From the NCBI RefSeq assembly GCF_041435495.1, contig NZ_CP108644.1:2666001-2730000 (forward strand): 64,000 nt of DNA, read 5' to 3'. Each line of letters begins with the position of its first letter. Position 1 is the first letter of the stretch. The translations under genes and the position numbers were made by a program. Positions 26,126-34,531 of this stretch are shown here, piece by piece. A model generated the notes under the pieces. The model saw nothing but the letters and a program-made list of their open reading frames with translations. It ran no database searches and was not told the DNA's origin. This DNA is from Streptomyces sp. NBC_01116 (GTDB lineage: Bacteria > Actinomycetota > Actinomycetes > Streptomycetales > Streptomycetaceae).

Positions 26126-27163
26126 ATGAGCAGGTCGAGGGAGCGTTCCGCACGCGGAGGCCTGCGCGGCTGGGGTGGCGTGGCGGGGATGGCGGCGGCG
26201 TGCGCGGTCACCGCCGCGGTCACCCTGCTGCCGCTGGCCCACCACAGCGGCGGGGCGGCAGGGGCGGACGCCCCGGGCGGCGGGGCGGTGACGGCCGACC
26301 GGGCCCGGGCCGAGGAGTGCACCGAGCCGGAGGCGAGCCTGCCCGCGTCGAGCGCCGACGGGCCCAGCATCGAGAAGATCAAGGAGCGCGGCAAGCTGAT
26401 CGCGGGCGTCGACCAGAACAGCTTCCGCTGGGGCTACCGCAATCCGGAGGCCCGGGAGCTGGAAGGGTTCGACATCGACCTGGTGCGGGCCATCGCCACG
26501 GACGTCCTGGGCGACCCGGACGCGGTGATCTTCCGTGCCATCCCCACCAACCAGCGCATCGCCGCCCTGGAGAACGACCGAGTCGACGTCGTCGTGCGGA
26601 CGATGACGATCAACTGCAAGCGGCTGGAGCAGGTCTCCTTCTCCACCGCCTACTTCCAGGCCGGGCAGCAGGTGCTCGCCCCGAAGGGGTCGACCATCAC
26701 CGGCTACGACGAGTCCCTGAAGGGCAAGCGGGTCTGCTCGGCCGAGGGCTCCACGGCGTACGAGGCGCTGGAGAGGAAGTCGTTCGGGGCTCTCTACAAG
26801 GACGACTTCGACGGCACCGGGCGCGACCGGGACCTGCTGACCGTGCCCAACCAACTGGACTGCCTGGTGCGGCTCCAGCTCGGCGAGGTCGACGCGGTCG
26901 TCACGGACAACGCCCTGGCGGCCGGTCAGGCGGCGCAGGACCCGGCGGTGGAGCTCAAGGGGAAGGCCCCGTTCACCACGGAGTACTACGGCGTCGCGAC
27001 GAAGAAGGGCGCCGACGACCTGGTGGCCCGGGTGAACAAGGTCCTCGTCGACTACCGGGCGGGCGGCGACAACAGCCCCTGGATGACGTCGTACCGCAAG
27101 TGGCTGGCGGCCGGGCTGCCCGGCATAGAGGGCCCGCCCGCCCCCAAGTACCGGGGCGACTGA
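26126..27163 (+). CDS. glnH: GlnH-like amino-acid binding protein (SBP family 3)
   Basis: A 345-residue exported binding protein for polar amino acids. The N-terminus is basic with a hydrophobic segment (GMAAACAVTAAVTLLPLA); the Cys could be a lipidation site, but hydrophobicity continues beyond it, so anchoring is unclear. The mature domain is typical of family 3: KERGKLIAGVDQNSFRWGY, LEGFDIDLVRAIATDVLG, NQRIAALENDRVDVVVRTMTIN and YYGVATKKG. ATG 26126 is preferred (AGAGGGG upstream); GTG 26111 overlaps the stop of the previous gene and would add five residues. It likely presents bound Asp/Glu to the membrane protein encoded just upstream. Confidence 0.85.
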   Translation: MSRSRERSARGGLRGWGGVAGMAAACAVTAAVTLLPLAHHSGGAAGADAPGGGAVTADRARAEECTEPEASLPASSADGPSIEKIKERGKLIAGVDQNSFRWGYRNPEARELEGFDIDLVRAIATDVLGDPDAVIFRAIPTNQRIAALENDRVDVVVRTMTINCKRLEQVSFSTAYFQAGQQVLAPKGSTITGYDESLKGKRVCSAEGSTAYEALERKSFGALYKDDFDGTGRDRDLLTVPNQLDCLVRLQLGEVDAVVTDNALAAGQAAQDPAVELKGKAPFTTEYYGVATKKGADDLVARVNKVLVDYRAGGDNSPWMTSYRKWLAAGLPGIEGPPAPKYRGD

Positions 27164-27281
27164 CCCGGAGCGCACCCCCGCGCACGGGCCGGGGAGGGTG
27201 GACCGGGACAGGGCGAGCAGACCGAGACAGACCGATCCCGCGGGGCCCACCGGCCCGGCGGGGAGAGCGGAGAGGTGATCG

Positions 27282-28646
27282 ATGGGCGTCGCGGGATCCT
27301 TCCCCAGCTTCGCGGGGAGGCCCCCCGGCCCGGTCCTGGACCGGGAGGAGGCGGACCGTGCGCTGGCCCGGCTCGGCGCGGAGCACGAGGCCATCGAGAC
27401 CTCGCTCCTCGCGCTCCAGGACCATGCCGGCCGCCGGCTCCTGGAGGGCGCCGAGCTGACCGGCGTCACCCGGGAGCGCTGGGCCACGACCGAGCAGTCG
27501 ATCACCCTGCTGTGGGGTTATTTCGACGCGTACGCCGGCGCCCTGTCCGAGGCCCGGGAGATCCGTGCGCGGCGGCGCCACCCGAACCGGGAGGACCTGA
27601 CCGCGCTGACCGAACTGCTGCGCGGCGAGTCGGTCACCGTCGCCAACCCGGGCGCCGTGCCGCCGCCCCCGGTCGCGGGTCCGGCCAGGCTCTCCGAGCG
27701 GTTCTCCCTCCAGGAGCTGGTCGCCCGGATGAACGAGCTGTACGCCAGGTCCCTGGACATGGTCGTCTCCTCCGACTCCGTGTGGTCGGCGCTGCCCGCC
27801 CGGATCGATCTGCTCGCCGCCGAGCTGCACCGCACACGTTCGCTGGCGCACTCCGTGGGGGTGCGGCCCGGTGAGCATCCGGCCGGGGACGACCTGGCGG
27901 AGATCACCGAGGAGCTGGCCACACTGCGGGTTCAGGTGATCTCCGACCCGCTGGCGTTCTGGCTGCCCGGGCCCGGCAGCGCCGCGCCGGGCGGCGGCCG
28001 CCCCGACACCTCGCGCTACGACCGGGCGGCCCGCGCCCTGGAGGACGTACGGCGGGAGATCGAGGCGGTGCTCGCGGTCCGGCAGGACGCCGAGGCGCGG
28101 CTGGTGCGGCTGCGGGACGTGCTCTCGCGGGCCGACCGCACCCTGACGGAGGCGAGGGCGGCGCGCGGCGAGGTGCTGGCCAAGATCGCCGCCTCCGAGG
28201 TGCCCGCGGTCAGCGGGCCGCCGACCGCCCTCCAGGAGCGGCTGGCGGCGGCGTCGGACCACCGCAGGTACGCCCAGTGGCACCGGCTGTCGCCGCTGCT
28301 GGAGTCGCTGGAGCAGGAGGCCGAGGACGAGCTGCTGCGCGCCCGGGAGTCGCTGACCTCGGTGACGGCCCCGCTGGCGGTCCGCGCGGAGCTGCGCGGC
28401 CGGCTCGACGCGTACAAGGCGAAGGTGGCCCGGCACGGGCTGGCGGAGGACCCGGTGCTGATCGAGCGGTACGACGCGGCGCGCCGCATGCTGTGGAGCG
28501 CGCCGTGCGATCTGCGGGTCGCCGAGCAGGCCGTCCTGCGCTACCAGCACGCGGTCGCGGACATGCTGACGCCGCGCCGGCCCGACGGACCGCAGGACCG
28601 GCGGGCAACGGGCACCGGCACGGGCGAAGAGGGGGAGACACGATGA
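27282..28646 (+). CDS. coiled-coil protein of unknown function in the PknG locus
   Basis: A 454-residue soluble protein with no recognised domain. It is strongly helical: heptad-like stretches occur at about 20-60, 140-215, 245-310 (RREIEAVLAVRQDAEARLVR) and 340-380 (LESLEQEAEDELLRARESL), separated by Pro/Gly-rich linkers. There are no membrane helices and only one Cys. It starts 118 bases after glnH and overlaps pknG by ATGA, so it is co-translated with the kinase. A scaffold or substrate of PknG is a reasonable idea, but nothing in the sequence proves it. Confidence 0.75.
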   Translation: MGVAGSFPSFAGRPPGPVLDREEADRALARLGAEHEAIETSLLALQDHAGRRLLEGAELTGVTRERWATTEQSITLLWGYFDAYAGALSEAREIRARRRHPNREDLTALTELLRGESVTVANPGAVPPPPVAGPARLSERFSLQELVARMNELYARSLDMVVSSDSVWSALPARIDLLAAELHRTRSLAHSVGVRPGEHPAGDDLAEITEELATLRVQVISDPLAFWLPGPGSAAPGGGRPDTSRYDRAARALEDVRREIEAVLAVRQDAEARLVRLRDVLSRADRTLTEARAARGEVLAKIAASEVPAVSGPPTALQERLAAASDHRRYAQWHRLSPLLESLEQEAEDELLRARESLTSVTAPLAVRAELRGRLDAYKAKVARHGLAEDPVLIERYDAARRMLWSAPCDLRVAEQAVLRYQHAVADMLTPRRPDGPQDRRATGTGTGEEGETR

Positions 28647-31495
28647 GTACGCAGTGCCAGCGCCCCGCGTGCGAGGGGGACTACGAGGACATGGGCGGCG
28701 GTGAGCTGTACTGCGACACCTGCGGTCTGGCTCCGGTCGTCTCGCCGACGGGCATGGTCTCCTCGCCGCCGACCGGGATCGCCGGGGGCGGCCGGGCGAG
28801 CAGCCGGGGCAGTTCGTCGGGACGCTCCAGCTCCCGTGCCTCCGGACGCGCCTCGTCCCGTTCGTCGACCTCGCGCCGCTCGGTCTCCGGCCGGCTGTCG
28901 CGCTCGCTGTCCGGGGCGTCCACCTCCCGTTCGGTCTCGGTGCGTTCGTCGGGCTCGACGTCGGCGGCCTCGGCCCGGGGGCGGCTCGGCGTCGGTCTGG
29001 TGGAGGTCCCGGACGTGCCCCGGCCCGATCCGCGCACGGCGGTGATGGAGAACCCGGAGGTGCCCGAGCGCAAGCGGTTCTGCTCCCGTTCGGACTGCGG
29101 TGCGCCGGTGGGCCGTTCGCGCGGTGAGCGGTCCGGCCGCACCGAGGGGTTCTGCACCAAGTGCGGCCACCCGTACTCCTTCGTGCCGAAGCTGGCCGGC
29201 GGCGACATCGTGCACGGCCAGTACGAGGTCGTGGGCTGTCTGGCGCACGGCGGGCTCGGCTGGGTGTATCTGGCGGTGGACCGGGCCGTGTCGGACCGCT
29301 GGGTGGTCCTCAAGGGCCTGTTGGACACCGGTGACCAGGACGCGATGGCCGCCGCGATCTCCGAGCGCCGCTTCCTCGCCGAGATCGAGCACTCCAACAT
29401 CGTGCGGATCTACAACTTCGTCGAGCACCTGGACCAGCGGACCGGCTCGCTCGACGGCTACATCGTGATGGAGTACGTCGGCGGCAAGGCGCTCAAGGAG
29501 ATCGCCAACGAGCGCCGCACCCCGGCCGGGAAGCGCGACCCGCTGCCGGTCGAGCAGGCCTGTGCGTACGGGATCGAGGCGCTGGAGGCGCTCGGCCACC
29601 TGCACAGCCGCAACCTCCTCTACTGCGACTTCAAGGTCGACAACGCGATCCAGACCGAGGACCAGCTCAAGCTGATCGACATGGGCGCGGTGCGCCGGAT
29701 GGACGACGAGGAGTCGGCCATCTACGGGACGGTCGGCTACCAGGCCCCCGAGGTCGCGGAGCTGGGCCCGTCGGTCGCCTCCGATCTGTACACGGTGGCC
29801 CGGACGCTCGCGGTCCTCACCTTCGACTTCCAGGGGTACACGAACGTCTTCGTGGACTCGCTGCCGGACCCGGACAACATCGAGGTGTTCCGGACCTACG
29901 AGTCGTTCTACCGGCTGCTGGTGCGCGCCACGGACCCGGATCCGGCCCGCCGGTTCGCCTCGGCCGCGGAGATGGCCGAGCAGCTGACGGGGGTGCTGCG
30001 GGAGGTCGTGGCGCTCCAGACGGGCCGGCCGCGCCCCGCTCTGTCGACACTGTTCGGCGCGGAACTGCGGGTGATCGACACCGAGTTGTTCGCCCGGCAG
30101 ACGGACGACGTCTCGCGGCTGGGTGGCCGGGACACCGGCTCCGGGCGCGGCGGCCTTCCGGGTCGCAAGGGCCGCAAGGGCCGCGGCGGCCGGCCGTCCG
30201 GCGTTCCGGCGCAGGGCGGCGCGTGGCAGGCCCACGGCGGTGCGGCTCCGGTGGCGCCGGGGGCCGTGACGGCCGCGGTGGCCGGGGCGCTGCCGGTGGG
30301 CGCCCAGCCGCCCGGTCCGGCGGGGGTCCGCCCCTCGGGCCCGGCGGGGGCCGCTCCACTGGCGGCGCCGCCGACCCATGTCCGGGGGGCGGCGCAGGGC
30401 GGCGCCCCGCTCGCGTACGCGCCTCCGGCGCAGGCTCCGGTCCCGGCGCCCCGGGCGGCCGAGCCGGCCCCGGGCACATCGGTCGGGCCGTACGTGGCGA
30501 CCGGGCCGTACGGCCCCTTCGGGGCGACCTCCGGGGGCGTCCTGCTCGCCCTGTTCGACACGCGGGCCACGTCGTTGGCGCTGCCGGTCCCCCGGGTCGA
30601 CGCCATGGACCCGAACGCCGGTTTCCTCGCCGGTCTCATGGCCTCCGCCCCGGCCGAGCTGATCACGGCCCTGCACACGGTCCCGGCCCCCTCGCTGGAG
30701 ACCCGGCTGCGGGAGTTGCGGGCCCGGCTGGAGATGCGGGACCTGGACGCGGCGGCCCGTGCGCTGACCACCTTGGAGGGTGAACACCCGGACGACTGGC
30801 GGGTCGTCTGGTATCGCGGCGTGACCTCGCTGGTGACCGGTGACCACGAGACGGCGGCGCTCTCCTTCGACGCGCTCTACGACGCGTTCCCCGGGGAGAT
30901 GGCGCCCAAGCTGGCGCTCGGGATCTGCGCGGAGGTGCTGGGCCAGCTGGACAACGCCGCCGAGTACTACCGCCTGGTGTGGGCGACCGATCCGGGGTTC
31001 GTCAGCGCGGCGTTCGGCCTGGCCCGGGTGCAGATCGCGGCCGGTGAGCGGGCCGGGGCGGTGAGCACCCTGGAGTCGGTGCCGGAGGCCTCGATCCACT
31101 ACACGGCGGCCCGGGTCGCCGCCGTCCGTGCGCGGCTGCGCGAGCGCTCGCACCGGGAGCCGCTGCTGGCCGACCTGACGGCCGCCGGCGTCCAGGTGGC
31201 GGCGCTGGCCGCCTTCGGTCTGGACCCGGTGCGTCACGAGCAGTTGTCGACCGAGGTACTGGGCAAGGCGCTCGACTGGGTACTCTCCGGTAGTCCCGGT
31301 GCGGCGGGGCCGGGTGGACCGGCCTCCGGTCCGCCGGAGGCACGCAAGCTGCTCGGCGCCGAACTGAAGGAGCGGGGGCTGCGGTTCGGGCTGGAACGCT
31401 CGTACCGGATGCTCGCCCGGCTCGCGCAGCGGGGCGACGAGAGGATCGAACTGGTGGAGCGGGCCAACCGTTTCCGCCCCCGGACGTGGGTGTGA
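28643..31495 (+). CDS. pknG: PknG-type serine/threonine protein kinase with zinc-ribbon and TPR domains
   Basis: Soluble Ser/Thr kinase; in mycobacteria PknG phosphorylates the FHA protein GarA to tune 2-oxoglutarate/glutamate flux. The 950-residue protein has an N-terminal Cys cluster (C5, C10, C24, C27), a Ser/Arg-rich linker (50-110), a rubredoxin-like cluster (C147, C152, C171, C174) and the kinase domain (about 185-460). The kinase shows Lys224 in VVLKG, catalytic Asp329 in LLYCDFKVDNAI and Asp346 in IDMGAVRR. A long Ala/Pro/Gly linker (about 490-640) and a C-terminal TPR domain follow. It is longer than mycobacterial PknG because of the linkers. ATG 28643 overlaps the previous stop; GGGGGAG precedes it. 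Confidence 0.95.
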   Translation: MSTQCQRPACEGDYEDMGGGELYCDTCGLAPVVSPTGMVSSPPTGIAGGGRASSRGSSSGRSSSRASGRASSRSSTSRRSVSGRLSRSLSGASTSRSVSVRSSGSTSAASARGRLGVGLVEVPDVPRPDPRTAVMENPEVPERKRFCSRSDCGAPVGRSRGERSGRTEGFCTKCGHPYSFVPKLAGGDIVHGQYEVVGCLAHGGLGWVYLAVDRAVSDRWVVLKGLLDTGDQDAMAAAISERRFLAEIEHSNIVRIYNFVEHLDQRTGSLDGYIVMEYVGGKALKEIANERRTPAGKRDPLPVEQACAYGIEALEALGHLHSRNLLYCDFKVDNAIQTEDQLKLIDMGAVRRMDDEESAIYGTVGYQAPEVAELGPSVASDLYTVARTLAVLTFDFQGYTNVFVDSLPDPDNIEVFRTYESFYRLLVRATDPDPARRFASAAEMAEQLTGVLREVVALQTGRPRPALSTLFGAELRVIDTELFARQTDDVSRLGGRDTGSGRGGLPGRKGRKGRGGRPSGVPAQGGAWQAHGGAAPVAPGAVTAAVAGALPVGAQPPGPAGVRPSGPAGAAPLAAPPTHVRGAAQGGAPLAYAPPAQAPVPAPRAAEPAPGTSVGPYVATGPYGPFGATSGGVLLALFDTRATSLALPVPRVDAMDPNAGFLAGLMASAPAELITALHTVPAPSLETRLRELRARLEMRDLDAAARALTTLEGEHPDDWRVVWYRGVTSLVTGDHETAALSFDALYDAFPGEMAPKLALGICAEVLGQLDNAAEYYRLVWATDPGFVSAAFGLARVQIAAGERAGAVSTLESVPEASIHYTAARVAAVRARLRERSHREPLLADLTAAGVQVAALAAFGLDPVRHEQLSTEVLGKALDWVLSGSPGAAGPGGPASGPPEARKLLGAELKERGLRFGLERSYRMLARLAQRGDERIELVERANRFRPRTWV

Positions 31496-31497
31496 AG

Positions 31498-32949
31498 ATG
31501 TCACAGAGCCACCAGCAGCCCGCCCTGTCGAAGTGCCCCGGCTGCGCGGAGCCGCCGGCCGCGGGCGACCTGTTCTGCGGGGTGTGCGGCTACGACCTCG
31601 CGGCCGTTCCGCCGCGCCCCGACGACCGGCCCACGATGGCCATCACCGTGCCCCCGGCCGCTCCCGCGGCCGACCCGGTCGAGGCGGCCCGGGCGGTGCG
31701 ATGGCCCGCCGCCGAGGAGACCGACAGCTCGGACGTGCCCGCGCCCGTGGTCCGTCCGGCGGACGTGCCCGGGACGGACTCGGGCGGCAGGCCGTTGACG
31801 GGGCCCGACGCGGTGTCCGGCCCGGACACACCGGACGCCGCCTCACCGCACGAGGCGGTGCGGACGGGCGGGCCGGAGTCCGCGGCCGCCCAGGTGCGCC
31901 ACGACCACCGGGCGGACCCGGGCGGTGCGGAGGCCGCCGGGGACTTCACGCTGGCCGCGCCCGATCCCCGGGCGCCGGAGCACACCGCCGCGCTCGCCGC
32001 CGCTCCCGCCCCCGGGGCGAAGGTCTGTGTGGCCTGCCGCTCCGGCCGGGTGGACCCCGACGGCTACTGCGAGAACTGCGGGCACGCCCAGCCGCGTGAA
32101 CGCGACCACATGGAGCAGGAGCTCGACGCGGTGGCCGCCGTCAGCGACCGGGGCCTGCGCCACCACCGCAACGAGGACTCCTTCGCGGTGTCCTCCACCG
32201 CGCTGCCGGACGGCTCGGCCGCCGTCGTCGCGATCGTCTGCGACGGCGTCTCCTCGGCGAGCCGTCCCGACGAGGCCTCGGCTGCCGCCGCGAGCGCCGC
32301 CAACGAGGCGCTGCTGGAGTCCCTGCCGCGCGGTACGCACCCGCAGACGGCGATGCACGAGGCGATCGTCGCCGCCTCCGAGGCGGTCAACGCCCTGGCG
32401 CAGGAGCCGGCCGGGGCGAGGGAGCACGACGCGCACCGCCACCAGAACGCCCCGGCCTGCACCCTGGTCGGCGCGATCATGGCGGGCGGTCTGCTGATCG
32501 TCGGCTGGGTCGGCGACAGCCGGGTCTACTGGGTGCCGGAGGACCGGACCCGGCCGACCGCCCGGCTCACCGAGGACGACTCCTGGGCCGCGCAGATGGT
32601 GGCGGCCGGCCTGATGAACGAGGCGGAGGCGTACGCGGACGAGCGCGCCCACGCCATCACCGGCTGGCTCGGCGCCGACGCGTACGAACTGGAGCCGCAC
32701 ACCGCCGCGTTCAAGCCGGACCGGCCGGGCCTGGTCGTCGTGTGCACGGACGGCCTGTGGAACTACGCGGAATCCGCCGAGGAGATGGCGGCCGCCGTCC
32801 CGGCCGACGCCCGGGAACAGCCGCTGCGCGCGGCCCGGACGCTGGTCGGGCACGCTCTCGACGGCGGGGGCCACGACAACGTAACAGTGGCGCTTCTGCC
32901 GTTCGCCGTACGGCCGGAAGGGGCAGGATCGGCCTGCGACACCGATTGA
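31498..32949 (+). CDS. PP2C-type protein phosphatase with two zinc ribbons
   Basis: A 483-residue Mn/Mg-dependent phosphatase that would reverse PknG phosphorylation. Two Cys4 ribbons are visible: CPGC with CGVC (residues 13-30) and CVAC with CENC (177-194), joined by an acidic Pro/Ala-rich linker. The PP2C domain spans about 210-475 with metal-binding motifs SDRGLRHHRNEDSF, CDGVSSAS, GWVGDSRVYWV, CTDGLWNY and GHDNVTVALL. ATG 31498 lies 2 bases after the pknG stop; GTG 31486 and 31492 are alternatives, and all lack a strong ribosome site, which suggests coupling to pknG. Confidence 0.93.
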   Translation: MSQSHQQPALSKCPGCAEPPAAGDLFCGVCGYDLAAVPPRPDDRPTMAITVPPAAPAADPVEAARAVRWPAAEETDSSDVPAPVVRPADVPGTDSGGRPLTGPDAVSGPDTPDAASPHEAVRTGGPESAAAQVRHDHRADPGGAEAAGDFTLAAPDPRAPEHTAALAAAPAPGAKVCVACRSGRVDPDGYCENCGHAQPRERDHMEQELDAVAAVSDRGLRHHRNEDSFAVSSTALPDGSAAVVAIVCDGVSSASRPDEASAAAASAANEALLESLPRGTHPQTAMHEAIVAASEAVNALAQEPAGAREHDAHRHQNAPACTLVGAIMAGGLLIVGWVGDSRVYWVPEDRTRPTARLTEDDSWAAQMVAAGLMNEAEAYADERAHAITGWLGADAYELEPHTAAFKPDRPGLVVVCTDGLWNYAESAEEMAAAVPADAREQPLRAARTLVGHALDGGGHDNVTVALLPFAVRPEGAGSACDTD

Positions 32950-33039
32950 GCCGGTCCTCCGCCCTTGGCCCGACCCCGCGTCAGCCGCCCGCGTCCCCTC
33001 TTCACCCGATCCGCTGTGGAGCCTCAAGGAGCCGACCAG

Positions 33040-34401
33040 ATGGCCAACTTCTCCAAGTCGAACGTGCCGCAGTTCTCCGTCGAGGTGTACCAGAACGCGT
33101 TCCTGCCCGAGGGCGGCCGTGAGGTCAACGCGATCGTCACCGTGACCTCGACCGGCGGCGGCACCACCGGCGGCGTACCGCTGGCGGGTTCGGCGCCCGC
33201 GCCCGCGTACGGGCCGGGGCGGGGTCCCGACGCGGCCGTGGTGCTGATGGTCGACTGCTCGGGCTCGATGGACTACCCGCCGACGAAGATGCGCAACGCG
33301 CGCGACGCGACGGCGGCGGCCATCGACGCCCTGCGCGACGGCACCCGGTTCGCGGTGGTCGCCGGAACGCATGTGGCCAAGGACGTCTATCCGGGCAACG
33401 GGCGGCTCGCGGTCGCCGACCAGCAGACGAAGGCGCAGGCCAAGGACGCCCTGCGGAAGCTGAGCGCGGGCGGGGGCACCGCGATCGGCACCTGGCTGCG
33501 GCTGGCCGACCGGCTGCTGGGCTCGGCCGAGGTGGGCATCCGGCACGGCATCCTGCTGACCGACGGGCGCAACGAGCACGAGGCGCCCGAGGACCTGCGG
33601 GCGGCCCTGGACTCCTGCGCCGGCCGGTTCACCTGCGACGCCCGCGGGGTGGGCACCGACTGGGAGGTGAAGGAGGTCACCGGCATCGCCGCCGCCCTCC
33701 TCGGCACCGCCGACATCGTCGCCGACCCGGCGGGCCTGGCCGCGGACTTCACGCGGATGATGGAGAACGCCATGGGCAAGGAGGTCGCGGACGTGGCGCT
33801 GCGGCTCTGGACCCCGGTGGGCGTGGAGATCCGGTTCGTGAAGCAGGTCGCGCCGACCGTCGCCGATCTGACCGGCAGACGCACGGAGGCGGGCCCCCGG
33901 GCCGGGGACTACCCGACCGGTTCCTGGGGCGACGAGTCCCGCGACTACCACGTGTGCGTCCTGGTGCCGGAGGCCGGCATCGGCCAGGAGATGCTGGCCG
34001 CCCGCGTCTCGCTGATCCTGCCCGACCCCTCGGGCGCGGGCGCCCCGCAGACCCTGTCGCAGGGCCTCGTACGGGCCGTGTGGACGGACGACATGGTGGC
34101 CTCGACCTCGATCAATCCGCAGGTCGCGCACTACACGGGCCAGGCGGAACTGGCACAGGTCATCCAGCAGGGCCTGGACGCACGCAAGTCCGGCGACTTC
34201 GACGGCGCGACGGCGAAACTGGGCCGTGCGGTGCAGCTGGCGTCGGCCTCCGGGAACCAGGACACTGCGAAACTGCTTTCGAAGGTGGTCGACGTCGTCG
34301 ATGCCGCGACAGGTACTGTGCGACTGAAGGCGAAGGTTGCGGAAGCGGACGAGATGACCCTCGAAACGCGCTCCACCAAGACCGTTCGCGTCAAGAAGTA
34401 A
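33040..34401 (+). CDS. VWA-domain protein
   Basis: A 453-residue cytoplasmic protein with a von Willebrand factor A domain (about 63-245) and an intact metal-ion-dependent adhesion motif DCSGSMDYPP plus the downstream TAIGTW threonine and TDGRNEH. A beta-rich middle domain (about 260-370) and a C-terminal helical part with KSGDFDGATAKLGRAVQLA, like a single TPR, follow. AAGGAG at 33026-33031 precedes ATG 33040 by 8 bases. VWA proteins next to a kinase and PP2C form partner triads in other bacteria (TerY-P type), so a scaffold for the kinase/phosphatase pair is likely. Confidence 0.9.
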   Translation: MANFSKSNVPQFSVEVYQNAFLPEGGREVNAIVTVTSTGGGTTGGVPLAGSAPAPAYGPGRGPDAAVVLMVDCSGSMDYPPTKMRNARDATAAAIDALRDGTRFAVVAGTHVAKDVYPGNGRLAVADQQTKAQAKDALRKLSAGGGTAIGTWLRLADRLLGSAEVGIRHGILLTDGRNEHEAPEDLRAALDSCAGRFTCDARGVGTDWEVKEVTGIAAALLGTADIVADPAGLAADFTRMMENAMGKEVADVALRLWTPVGVEIRFVKQVAPTVADLTGRRTEAGPRAGDYPTGSWGDESRDYHVCVLVPEAGIGQEMLAARVSLILPDPSGAGAPQTLSQGLVRAVWTDDMVASTSINPQVAHYTGQAELAQVIQQGLDARKSGDFDGATAKLGRAVQLASASGNQDTAKLLSKVVDVVDAATGTVRLKAKVAEADEMTLETRSTKTVRVKK

Positions 34402-34531
34402 CACGGCACGGTCATCGAACGACCAGCGGCCGTGAGCACAGAGCGACCAGACGTACGCGTCGGGCGAGGACGCCCGCGATCGACAGCATGACGGCCTCCG
34501 GGGCCGGACGAGGAGAGGGGGAAGCGCCGAC

